Source of the DNA: Streptomyces barkulensis
GTDB taxonomy: Bacteria; Actinomycetota; Actinomycetes; Streptomycetales; Streptomycetaceae
DNA length: 64,000 nt
NCBI RefSeq assembly: GCF_002843305.1
Contig: NZ_PGSG01000106.1
Location: 47,068-111,067 of the forward strand
Direction of reading: 5' to 3'
A program made the position numbers and the translations under genes. Shown here one piece after another: positions 6,577 through 16,080 of this stretch; position 1 is the stretch's first letter; each line of letters starts with the position of its first letter. Below the pieces are notes generated by a model that saw only the letters and a program-made list of their open reading frames with translations, did no database searches and was not told the origin of the DNA.

Positions 6577-9327
6577 TCAGGCCCCCGGCGGCCCGCCGGC
6601 CGCGGGGAGGCCGCCGGCGCCGGGAAAGCCGGCCGCCTCTCCCCCGGCTCCCCCGGCTCCCCCGGCGCCGCGTGTGAAGCGGCTCTCGAACCGGGCCGCG
6701 GCGAACCCGGCCGCGCCGACGGCCGCGACGGCCGCCAGGGCTGACGGGCCCGGCGGCTCGGTGCGGAGCACCTCCTCCAGGAAGGGCACCGTGACGGCGG
6801 CCGCGCCCAGCACCACGGCGGCCAGCACCGCCGCCGGCAGGAAGGGGTTCTCCCGCGTCAGCAGCCGCTCCCGCAGCCCCAGCACGACGCCGAGCTGGGC
6901 CGCCAGCAGGGCCAGGAACAGTGTGGTCTGCCACGGCCGGCCGGCCTCCCGCGCCCACAGCGCCGCCGCCAGGGAGGCGGCGGTCACCAGCGCGGCCAGC
7001 CGCAGGATCCGCAGCCACAGCCCGTCTCCGAGCACATGCCGGCCGGAGGGGTGCGGCGGGCGGCGCATGGCGTTCACGGAGACCGGCTCGGCTCCCATGG
7101 CCACGCCCGTCAGACCGTGGGTGAGCAGGTTGATCCACAGGATCTGGCCCGCCCGCAGCGGCACCGTCAGACCGAGGAAGGGGCCGATCAGCATCACCAG
7201 GATCTCCGCCGCTCCCCCGGCCATGCCGTAGAGCAGGAAGCGTCGGATGTTGTCGTAGACCCGCCGGCCCTCCTCCACCGCCGCGACCACCGTGCGCAGT
7301 TCGTCGTCGGCGAGCACCAGGTCGGCGGCCTGCCGGGCGACCTCGGTGCCCCGTCGCCCCATCGCCACCCCGATGTCGGCCTGCCGCAGCGCCGGGCCGT
7401 CGTTGACGCCGTCGCCGGTCATGGCGGTGACCGCGCCGCGCGTCCGCCAGGCCTGGACGATGTCCACCTTCTGCTGCGGATCGGTGCGGGCGAACACCCG
7501 CACGGTGGACGGGTCGGCGACCTGTCCGGCGGCCAGCGCGCGGCCGGTGACCACCTCGGGCGGCTCGGTGGGCGCGGCCCCGTCGGTTCCGGTCGGGCCC
7601 GGGCCCCGGTCGAGGATGCCGAGCCGGGTGGCGATCGCGCGGGCGGTGGCCGGGTGGTCACCGGTGATCATCACCGGGGTGATGCCCGCGTCCCGGCAGG
7701 CGGCGACGGTGGCCCCGGCCGCCTCCTTGGGCGGATCGCTCAGCGCCGCCAGCCCCAGCAGCCGCAGCCCGCTCCCGGCCTCCTCCCAGCGGCCGGGCTC
7801 CCAGCGGCCGGGCTCCCCGTCGAGCGGGCCGGACGCCACGGCCAGGACGCGGTAGCCCTCCGCCGACAGCGCGGCGGCCTCGCGGTGGGCGCGCTCCAGC
7901 CGCAGGGGCGTCTCGTCCAGGAGCGAGCCGTTCAGGACCGTCTCGGGGGCGCCCTTGAGACACACCAGGCGCCCGCCGGAGGGCTCCCGGTGGACGGTGG
8001 TCATGCGCTTGCGCAGGCTGTCGAAGGGCACCTCGCCGATCCGGGGGTGCTCGCGCAGCACCTCGGCGCGATCCAGGCCGGCCTTGGCGGCCGCGGCCAG
8101 CAGCGCGGCCTCGGTGGGATCGCCGAGTGCACTCCAGCGCTCCTCGCCGTCGTGCGGGGGGCGCAGCGCGGCGTCGTTGCACAGCACGGCGGCGGTCAGC
8201 AGGGCCCGTACGGCCTGTGCCGTCGCGGGGGCGGGCGGCCCGGGCGCACGCTCGCCGCCACTGCCACTGCCACTGCCACTGCCGTCGGACAGCAGTTCGC
8301 CGGCCGGTTCGTATCCGCCGCCGGTGAGGCGGACGGTGCCCCGGGGCGTCCACACCCGCTCCACGACCATCCGCCCCTCGGTGAGGGTGCCGGTCTTGTC
8401 GGTGGCCAGCACGGTGACCGAGCCGAGGGTCTCCACCGCGGGCAGCCGCCGCACCAGCGCGTTGCGGGCGGCCATCCGCCGGGCGCCGAGGGCCAGGGCG
8501 AGGGTGACGACGGCGGGCAGCGACTCGGGGACGGCGGCCACGGCCAGGCTGATCGCGGTGACGGCCATCGTCTCCAGCGACTGGCCGCGGGCCAGGCCCA
8601 GCAGCAGCACCAGCAGGCACAGGACCACCGTGACCGCCGCGAGCACCCGGCCCAGACCGGCCAGGCGGCGCTGGAGCGGGGTGGGGCCGCGGCGCGGACG
8701 CAGCAGGGCGGCGATGCGGCCCAGCGCGCTGTCCGCTCCGGTGGCGGTGACGGTCGCCACCGCCCGGCCGCGTACGACGACGGTGCCCGCCCGCAGAGCA
8801 CCGGCCTCCGGTTCGCCGGCCCGGACGTCCTTGTCCACGGGCACGGACTCACCGGTCAGCGCGGACTCGTCCACCGCCAGCACCCAGGAGCGCAGCAGCC
8901 GCGCGTCCGCCGGGACGATGTCGCCCTCACCGAGCAGGAGTACGTCACCGGGCACCACCTCGGCCGAGGGCACCTCCCGTTCGGCGCCGCCGCGCACCAC
9001 CCGGGCCACGGGCGCGGACATGGCGGTCAGCGCCGCGATGGCGTTGTCGGCGCGCACCTCCTGGGCCACGCCGACGCCCGTGTTGGCGACGATCACCAGG
9101 GCGATGACGGCCGTGTCGCCGTGGTCCCCGGTCAGCAGCGTCAGCACCACCGCGCCGAGCAGGACCAGGATCAGCGGGTCGCGCAGCTGTGCGGCCACCC
9201 GCGCCCGCAGCGGCGTGCCCGGGGGCTGCCCCACCTCGTTGCGGCCCCCTTCCGCCAGTCGCCGGGCGGCCTCCTCCTCGGTGAGGCCGTCCGGGCGCGC
9301 GGCGGGAGGGGCGGGCGGGTCCTGCAT
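6577..9327 (-). CDS. Cation-translocating P-type ATPase (P2-like, Ca2+/Mg2+ type)
   Basis: 916-residue membrane ATPase. In order: an N-terminal cation-ATPase region (TEEEAARRLAEGGRNEVG), TM1-2, actuator domain with TGESVPVDKD, DKTGTLTEG near residue 310 (phosphorylated Asp), MITGDHPATARAIA, MTGDGVNDGPALRQADIG, then C-terminal membrane segments. There is no heavy-metal CxxC, so not a copper/zinc pump; closest in type to Ca2+ or MgtA-like pumps. A (CCACTG) microsatellite at 8262-8283 encodes a GSGSGSG linker in the nucleotide domain. It is the last gene of a leftward operon (USP, flavodoxin, DUF4389, membrane protein, ATPase). The substrate ion cannot be read from sequence alone. Confidence 0.92.
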   Translation of the reverse strand: MQDPPAPPAARPDGLTEEEAARRLAEGGRNEVGQPPGTPLRARVAAQLRDPLILVLLGAVVLTLLTGDHGDTAVIALVIVANTGVGVAQEVRADNAIAALTAMSAPVARVVRGGAEREVPSAEVVPGDVLLLGEGDIVPADARLLRSWVLAVDESALTGESVPVDKDVRAGEPEAGALRAGTVVVRGRAVATVTATGADSALGRIAALLRPRRGPTPLQRRLAGLGRVLAAVTVVLCLLVLLLGLARGQSLETMAVTAISLAVAAVPESLPAVVTLALALGARRMAARNALVRRLPAVETLGSVTVLATDKTGTLTEGRMVVERVWTPRGTVRLTGGGYEPAGELLSDGSGSGSGSGGERAPGPPAPATAQAVRALLTAAVLCNDAALRPPHDGEERWSALGDPTEAALLAAAAKAGLDRAEVLREHPRIGEVPFDSLRKRMTTVHREPSGGRLVCLKGAPETVLNGSLLDETPLRLERAHREAAALSAEGYRVLAVASGPLDGEPGRWEPGRWEEAGSGLRLLGLAALSDPPKEAAGATVAACRDAGITPVMITGDHPATARAIATRLGILDRGPGPTGTDGAAPTEPPEVVTGRALAAGQVADPSTVRVFARTDPQQKVDIVQAWRTRGAVTAMTGDGVNDGPALRQADIGVAMGRRGTEVARQAADLVLADDELRTVVAAVEEGRRVYDNIRRFLLYGMAGGAAEILVMLIGPFLGLTVPLRAGQILWINLLTHGLTGVAMGAEPVSVNAMRRPPHPSGRHVLGDGLWLRILRLAALVTAASLAAALWAREAGRPWQTTLFLALLAAQLGVVLGLRERLLTRENPFLPAAVLAAVVLGAAAVTVPFLEEVLRTEPPGPSALAAVAAVGAAGFAAARFESRFTRGAGGAGGAGGEAAGFPGAGGLPAAGGPPGA

Positions 9328-9385
9328 GGTCTGCTCCGGTTCGTCACGGTGGATGCTCGGCGGCGCGTGCGGATCCCGCGCGGTC

Positions 9386-9436
9386 CGGCCCGGGTCAGCC
9401 GGCCCGGGTCAGCCGGTCCGGGTCAGCCGGTCCGGC
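9386..9436. repeat. Three tandem 14-bp repeats
   Basis: CCGGGTCAGCCGG-type unit repeated three times between the small membrane protein gene and the ATPase gene. No hairpin strong enough to be called a terminator was seen, so read-through into the ATPase is likely. Confidence 0.55.
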
Positions 9437-9441
9437 CCGGA

Positions 9442-9822
9442 TCAGTACAGCGAGGCGGGCCAGGTCAGCGTCACGGCCAGGACGACGCCCGCGTCCAGCG
9501 CGATGCCCAGCAGCAGCCACGGGTTGAACCAGAGCACCTTCAGCACCAGACCGCCGGCCGCGGCCACCACGGCCGCCGGGGCCCACCAGCCGGTGTCGGC
9601 CAGCAGGGCCACGCCCGCGATGGCGTACAGCAGGGCCGTGACCGCGGCCAGGGCGGTCGCCGCGGCCCTGGAGGTCTCCTCGGTCACATGGGCCGCGGCC
9701 AGCGCCCAGGAGTGGCCGGGGGCGAAGGGGGGCGGGTTGTCCGGGTCCGGCGGCGTCACCCAGACCCTGAAGTGCACCAGGGCGTGCGCGAGGAGGAGGA
9801 TCACCGCCAGCGCCCTGATCAC
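9442..9822 (-). CDS. Small integral membrane protein
   Basis: 126 residues starting VIRALAVILLLAHALVHF. It has about three to four hydrophobic segments (residues about 3-18, 45-75 and 80-122) and no recognisable catalytic motif. The GTG start overlaps the stop of the DUF4389 gene (GTGA), so the two are translationally coupled. Similar short membrane proteins accompany stress islands in Streptomyces. Function unknown; I infer a membrane component expressed with the P-type ATPase downstream. Confidence 0.75.
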   Translation of the reverse strand: MIRALAVILLLAHALVHFRVWVTPPDPDNPPPFAPGHSWALAAAHVTEETSRAAATALAAVTALLYAIAGVALLADTGWWAPAAVVAAAGGLVLKVLWFNPWLLLGIALDAGVVLAVTLTWPASLY

Positions 9823-10493
9823 GGCGCGGGCTCCGGTTCCCGGCCGCCCTGGTCCAGCCGGAAGGGCGGGTAGGCGTCCGTCATCAGCGCCGCGTAGACC
9901 GTCACCCGCAGCACCCAGCGGTTGAGTCCGACCAGCAGGTCGAACAGGCCCCGGGGATAGGTGTCGGTGAAGGCCTTGGCGATGATCGCGAAGAACGCCA
10001 GGACCATGATGAGTCCCGCGGACCAGAACCCCTGCTCCTCCATGCCGCCGCTGCCTCCGCCGGCGAGGAAGGCGACCACGATGTAGTGCGGGATCGCCAG
10101 CAGCCACCACTTCACCAGCACCAGGCCGCGCGAGAGCCGCCCGGGACGGTCGATCTCCAGCCGCGCCGGGTAGTCCGGCTCCGGGCCCAGGCTGAAGGGC
10201 GGGTAGCGGTCGGTGGCGAACGCGCCGGTGGAGTAGAAGGCCACCCGCCAGCTCCAGCGCAGCACGCCGGTGTTGAAGTCGAACAGCGGCCTGGGGTAGC
10301 GGGCGGTGAACAGGATCGCGAAGAACGCGATCACGGTCACCACGAAGAACGCGATCCACAGGAAGAACAGCACGACGAAGTGCGGGATCAGCAGGATCCA
10401 CTTCACCAGCCACAGCCACCTCGACAGCGGTCGGTCCAGCTCCGCCTCCACCGTCACGGGCCGGCGGGCCCCGGTTGCCGCCATGGAGAACAC
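9819..10493 (-). CDS. DUF4389 membrane protein
   Basis: 224 residues with an internally duplicated DUF4389 architecture: RPLSRWLWLVKWILLIPHFVVLFFLW followed by the amphipathic RYPRPLFDFNTGVLRWSWRV, then a second copy (RGLVLVKWWLLAIPHYIVVAF and YPRGLFDLLVGLNRWVLRV). Each copy contains a long hydrophobic stretch plus a conserved YPPF-type turn. Function unknown. The GTG at 10493 has GGAG nine bases upstream, whereas the internal ATG at 10484 has no suitable site. The gene sits between the flavodoxin and a coupled membrane protein in a stress operon. Confidence 0.85.
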   Translation of the reverse strand: MFSMAATGARRPVTVEAELDRPLSRWLWLVKWILLIPHFVVLFFLWIAFFVVTVIAFFAILFTARYPRPLFDFNTGVLRWSWRVAFYSTGAFATDRYPPFSLGPEPDYPARLEIDRPGRLSRGLVLVKWWLLAIPHYIVVAFLAGGGSGGMEEQGFWSAGLIMVLAFFAIIAKAFTDTYPRGLFDLLVGLNRWVLRVTVYAALMTDAYPPFRLDQGGREPEPAP

Positions 10494-10530
10494 GGTGATC
10501 AGCTCCTTCGTTCTCTGGTTCCGCGGGCGC

Positions 10531-11052
10531 TCAGGGCCGGCCGGGGGCCGGGTGCAGGGAGCGGGCGACGGTGTCGGCGAAGGCGTCGACCGCCTCCCAG
10601 TCGCGGTAGTCGCCGTAGCGCAGGCCCATCGCCCGGAAGATCGCGCGTCCGGGGCCGGGCAGGTGCTCCGGTGCGACGACCCCGGAGAACATGGCGTGCT
10701 CGCGGGGTGAGAGGTCGGCCAGGACCTCCTCGGTCACCTTCGGCTCCTCCTTGGCGGCCATGGGCTTCCACGGGCCGCGCAGGGCCGCGGGCATGCCGAC
10801 GCTGAAGATCCACACCGGCCGGCCGGCCAGCAGCTCCCGGTGAGTGTGGACGAATCCGGTGGCCTCCGGCAGCCAGGCCATTCCGTGGACGGCGCTGCCC
10901 AGCACATAGGCGTCGTAGCCGCCCGCGTCGCCGACCGCGTCCAGGGAAGCGGTCTCGGCCCCGACGCCCCGCTCGGCCAGCCGGGCGGCGATGCGCTCGG
11001 CGATCTCGCGGGTGGAGCCGTGGGCGCTGGCGTATCCCACCAGTACGGTCAT
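10531..11052 (-). CDS. Flavodoxin-domain protein (HemG-like)
   Basis: 173-residue cytoplasmic FMN-binding protein. The phosphate-binding loop is at the N terminus (VLVGYASAHGSTREIAERIA), followed by YDAYVLGSAVHGMAWL and PVWIFSVGM, the pattern of menaquinone-dependent protoporphyrinogen oxidase-like flavodoxins. It may carry electrons under hypoxia; the true partner is unknown. Its ATG overlaps the stop of the upstream universal stress protein gene by four bases, so the two are coupled. A paralog of identical length lies at 19706-20227. Confidence 0.88.
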   Translation of the reverse strand: MTVLVGYASAHGSTREIAERIAARLAERGVGAETASLDAVGDAGGYDAYVLGSAVHGMAWLPEATGFVHTHRELLAGRPVWIFSVGMPAALRGPWKPMAAKEEPKVTEEVLADLSPREHAMFSGVVAPEHLPGPGRAIFRAMGLRYGDYRDWEAVDAFADTVARSLHPAPGRP

Positions 11053-11999
11053 GTCGTCTCCTCCTCATCGCGGTCCCCGCCGCGCTCCCCGCCGAGCGGG
11101 ACCGGCACGACCATCACCGGGCAGCGGGCGTGGTGGAGCAGGGAGTGCGCCACCGGGCCCAGCCGCATCGCCAGCCGCCCGCGCCGCCGGTGGACGGCGA
11201 CCACCACCACGTCCGCCGCCTCGCTGGCCTCGACCAGCGCGGGGGCGGCACCGCCGTTGACGGTCCTGACCTCCGCCCGCACCCGCGGGTGGCGGCCTCG
11301 GAACGGATCCAGCACCCCTTCGGCCGCGGCCGTCTCGGCGCGCGCGACCCGGGCGATGTCCTCGCGCCGCGGGCTGGTGGGCACCAGCGGCTCCCCGGGC
11401 GGGGCGAGGTGCCGGTAGACCCAGGCGTGCAGCGCCACCAGACGCGCCTGCCGGGCGGCGGCCTCGCGGAAGGCCAGATCGACCGCGTCGGCGTCGGCCT
11501 CGCCCTCCACGCCCAGCAGCACGGTGTCGTGGGGGACGCGGTTGTGCTCCGGCGACAGATCGCCGCGCACCACCAGCAGCGGCCCGGCGGTGTGCGCGGC
11601 GACCCGCAGGCCCACCGACCCCAGCAGCAGGCCGGTGAAGCCGCCCAACCCGCGGGAGCCGACCACGGTGAGCGCGGCCCGGTGGCTCAGGCGCACCAGG
11701 GCGCCCGGGGCGTCCTCGTCCACGGCCGAGGCCACCACCTCCAGCCCCGGGACCAGGCGCCGGGCGTGCCCGGCGGCCGACTCCGCCAGCGCCTGTGCGT
11801 CCTCGCGGGAGGGGGTGTGCGCCGCGGGCTCCGCCCCGGTCTGCGGGAGCGCGGCCCAGGGGCGGCCGTGCACGACCTGAAGCGGCACCCCGCGGCGGTG
11901 CGCCTCGGCCGCCGCCTGCTCCAGCGCCAGCTCGGCGTGCCGGGAGCCGTCCACCCCGACGGCCACATGGCCCCGGGGTCCGGCTGCGTTGGCGTCCAT
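11049..11999 (-). CDS. Tandem universal stress protein (UspA type)
   Basis: 316 residues with two UspA domains. The first has the ATP-binding signature G-x2-G-x9-GS in VVGSRGLGGFTGLLLGSVGL (near residue 115). The second (about 165-300, VVVAVHRRRGRLAMRLG then HSLLHHARCPVMVVP) is more divergent. It binds ATP and belongs to the dormancy-type stress response of actinobacteria. Start taken at MDANAAGPRG with GGGAGGAG just upstream; the frame from 12053 adds nothing conserved. It is the first gene of a five-gene leftward operon, with a regulator-type palindrome about 100 bases upstream. Confidence 0.92.
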   Translation of the reverse strand: MDANAAGPRGHVAVGVDGSRHAELALEQAAAEAHRRGVPLQVVHGRPWAALPQTGAEPAAHTPSREDAQALAESAAGHARRLVPGLEVVASAVDEDAPGALVRLSHRAALTVVGSRGLGGFTGLLLGSVGLRVAAHTAGPLLVVRGDLSPEHNRVPHDTVLLGVEGEADADAVDLAFREAAARQARLVALHAWVYRHLAPPGEPLVPTSPRREDIARVARAETAAAEGVLDPFRGRHPRVRAEVRTVNGGAAPALVEASEAADVVVVAVHRRRGRLAMRLGPVAHSLLHHARCPVMVVPVPLGGERGGDRDEEETT

Positions 12000-12101
12000 G
12001 GTCGCTCCTCCCGTTCCGCCGCACAGCGCGGGCGTTTCGCCCGCTTCCTTCAAGCCTTACCGGAAAAGTCCTTTTCCGCCTGGGGTCGGCCGCCCTTCCG
12101 G

Positions 12102-12117
12102 TGGGCCGTTCGGTCCC
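12102..12117 (-). promoter_or_regulatory. Candidate DevR/OsdR-type box upstream of the USP operon
   Basis: TGGGCCGTTCGGTCCC fits GGGNCCG-N2-CGGNCCC with one mismatch and lies 103 bases upstream of the USP start. The same pattern recurs at 15983 and 20873. Inference from recurrence, not from a matrix scan. Confidence 0.5.
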
Positions 12118-12137
12118 GGGCGCCGGGCCCCGCACGG

Positions 12138-12183
12138 GCCCGCCCCCGCCCGGCACCCGTGCGGGCACCGGGCGGGGGCGGGC
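12138..12183 (-). terminator. Terminator after ppdK
   Basis: 16-base perfect stem (12138-12153 with 12168-12183) with a smaller nested hairpin in the loop, beginning five bases after the ppdK stop. Confidence 0.82.
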
Positions 12184-12188
12184 TCAGG

Positions 12189-14843
<2,655 letters not shown>

Positions 14844-14919
14844 CTGTGGTGCCTCCTCAGCGGCTCGGCGCCCGCGCGGGCCTGGGCCCGGCGGCGGAGC
14901 ACCTCGGCGGATGGGGTCG

Positions 14920-14971
14920 CGGACCCGGTGCGGGAGCCTGCCGCGGGGGCCGGCCCGCCGCACCGGGTCCG
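14920..14971 (-). terminator. Terminator after the second USP gene
   Basis: 14-base perfect inverted repeat (14920-14933 with 14958-14971) starting three bases beyond the USP stop, separating it from the ppdK promoter region. Confidence 0.75.
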
Positions 14972-14973
14972 GC

Positions 14974-15831
14974 TCAGTCGTGCGGTACGACGGCCACCGG
15001 CGCCGGCGAGTGGTGCATCAGGGCGTGGGTGACCGGTCCGGTGTGGAAGCCCAGCCGGGCGCGGCGGTTGCGGCGCCCCACCACCAGCAGGGAGGCGTTC
15101 TCGGCGGCCTCCAGCAGATGGTGGGCGGCCCTGCCGACCACGGCCTGCGGCCGCACCTCCACCTCCGGGTGCCTCTCCCGCCAGGGGGCCAGCACCCGGG
15201 TCAGGGCGTCGGACTTCTCCTCGGCCAGATCGTCGATCAGATGGGGGTTCACGGCCACCGGGTTGATGCCGTACACCGGCGGCGGGTCCCAGCCGTGGAC
15301 GACCGTCAGCGGCACCCCGCGCCGGGCGGCGGCGTCGAAGGCGAACTCCAGCAGTTCCTCGCGCGGCCTGGTCAGGTCCAGTCCCACCACCACGTCACCG
15401 GTGTCCTGCTCGGCGGTCCCGGCCCGCACCAGCACCACCGGGCACGCCACGTGCGCCACGGTGGACAACGCCACCGAGCCCACCAGGAAGCCCGTCAGCG
15501 TCCCCCGGCCCCGCGAGCCCAGGACCAGCAGCTCCGCCTCGCCCACCGAGTCCCTGATCACCTCGGCCGGGCGGCCGGCCAGCCGCTCCACGGCGACCTC
15601 CAGCGGGGGGTGCTTGCGGGCCAGGTCGGCGGCCGTCTCGTCCGGCAGCGCCTCCCACCGCTCCCGCGCCTCCGGGTCCATCCCGGACAGCACCTTCGGG
15701 TGGGAGTCGTTCTCCTTCACATGTACGAGCCGCAGCGGCAGCGTGCGGCGCAGCGCCTCGCGGGCCGCCCACTCGGCGGCGGCCAGGCTCTCACGCGAGC
15801 CGTCCAGGCCCACGGTGACGGTGCGGGTCAT
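14974..15831 (-). CDS. Tandem universal stress protein (UspA type)
   Basis: 285 residues, two UspA domains. Domain 1 ends with LVLGSRGRGTLTGFLVGSVA, a full G-x2-G-x9-GS ATP signature. Domain 2 carries LVVGRRNRRARLGFHTGPVTHALMHH, retaining the fold but with altered glycines. Start MTRTVTVGLDGSRES with a purine-rich stretch upstream. It is transcribed divergently from the GNAT/acyl-CoA synthetase gene across a 249-bp region holding candidate DevR/OsdR boxes and a 28-bp inverted repeat. Paralogous to the USP at 11049-11999. Confidence 0.92.
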   Translation of the reverse strand: MTRTVTVGLDGSRESLAAAEWAAREALRRTLPLRLVHVKENDSHPKVLSGMDPEARERWEALPDETAADLARKHPPLEVAVERLAGRPAEVIRDSVGEAELLVLGSRGRGTLTGFLVGSVALSTVAHVACPVVLVRAGTAEQDTGDVVVGLDLTRPREELLEFAFDAAARRGVPLTVVHGWDPPPVYGINPVAVNPHLIDDLAEEKSDALTRVLAPWRERHPEVEVRPQAVVGRAAHHLLEAAENASLLVVGRRNRRARLGFHTGPVTHALMHHSPAPVAVVPHD

Positions 15832-15911
15832 GGTGTGTACCTCCAAGCCTTTCCTGCGGAGCGGCCGTCCGCTCCACCTCCAGGCTGCGGCCGGGTACCC
15901 GCCACCGCGAG

Positions 15912-15925
15912 GGGACACAGGTCCC
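15912..15925. promoter_or_regulatory. DosR-type box GGGAC-N4-GTCCC
   Basis: GGGACACAGGTCCC reproduces the core and spacing of the mycobacterial DosR/DevR palindrome (GGGAC-N4-GTCCC). It lies in the divergent promoter region, 81 bases upstream of the USP start and 156 bases upstream of the GNAT start. Confidence 0.5.
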
Positions 15926-15947
15926 GACGGGTGGGACCGACCGGCCT

Positions 15948-16034
15948 GCCGGGCCGCTCCCAGGGCCGGCAGGGGTCCTGCCCGGGCCGTTCGGCCCTGC
16001 GCCGGGCCCCTGCCGGCCCTGGGAGCGGCCCGGC
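15948..16034. repeat. 28-bp perfect inverted repeat enclosing a palindromic loop
   Basis: Arms 15948-15975 and 16007-16034 are exact reverse complements. The 31-base loop contains CGGGCCGTTCGGCCCT (15983-15998), itself close to the GGGNCCG-N2-CGGNCCC pattern. It sits just upstream of the GNAT gene, so a transcript entering that gene could fold it; it could equally be a regulator platform. Confidence 0.75.
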
Positions 16035-16080
16035 TCCCGCAGCACCCTGGAAACCGAGGCAGAAGGAGAGGGGACCGGCC

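Noticed and set aside
8262..8283. Short (CCACTG) tandem repeat
   Set aside because: Simple microsatellite encoding a Gly-Ser linker inside the ATPase gene; not a CRISPR or regulatory repeat.
7036..9873. 945-codon plus-strand frame
   Set aside because: Antisense of the P-type ATPase; no protein-like features.
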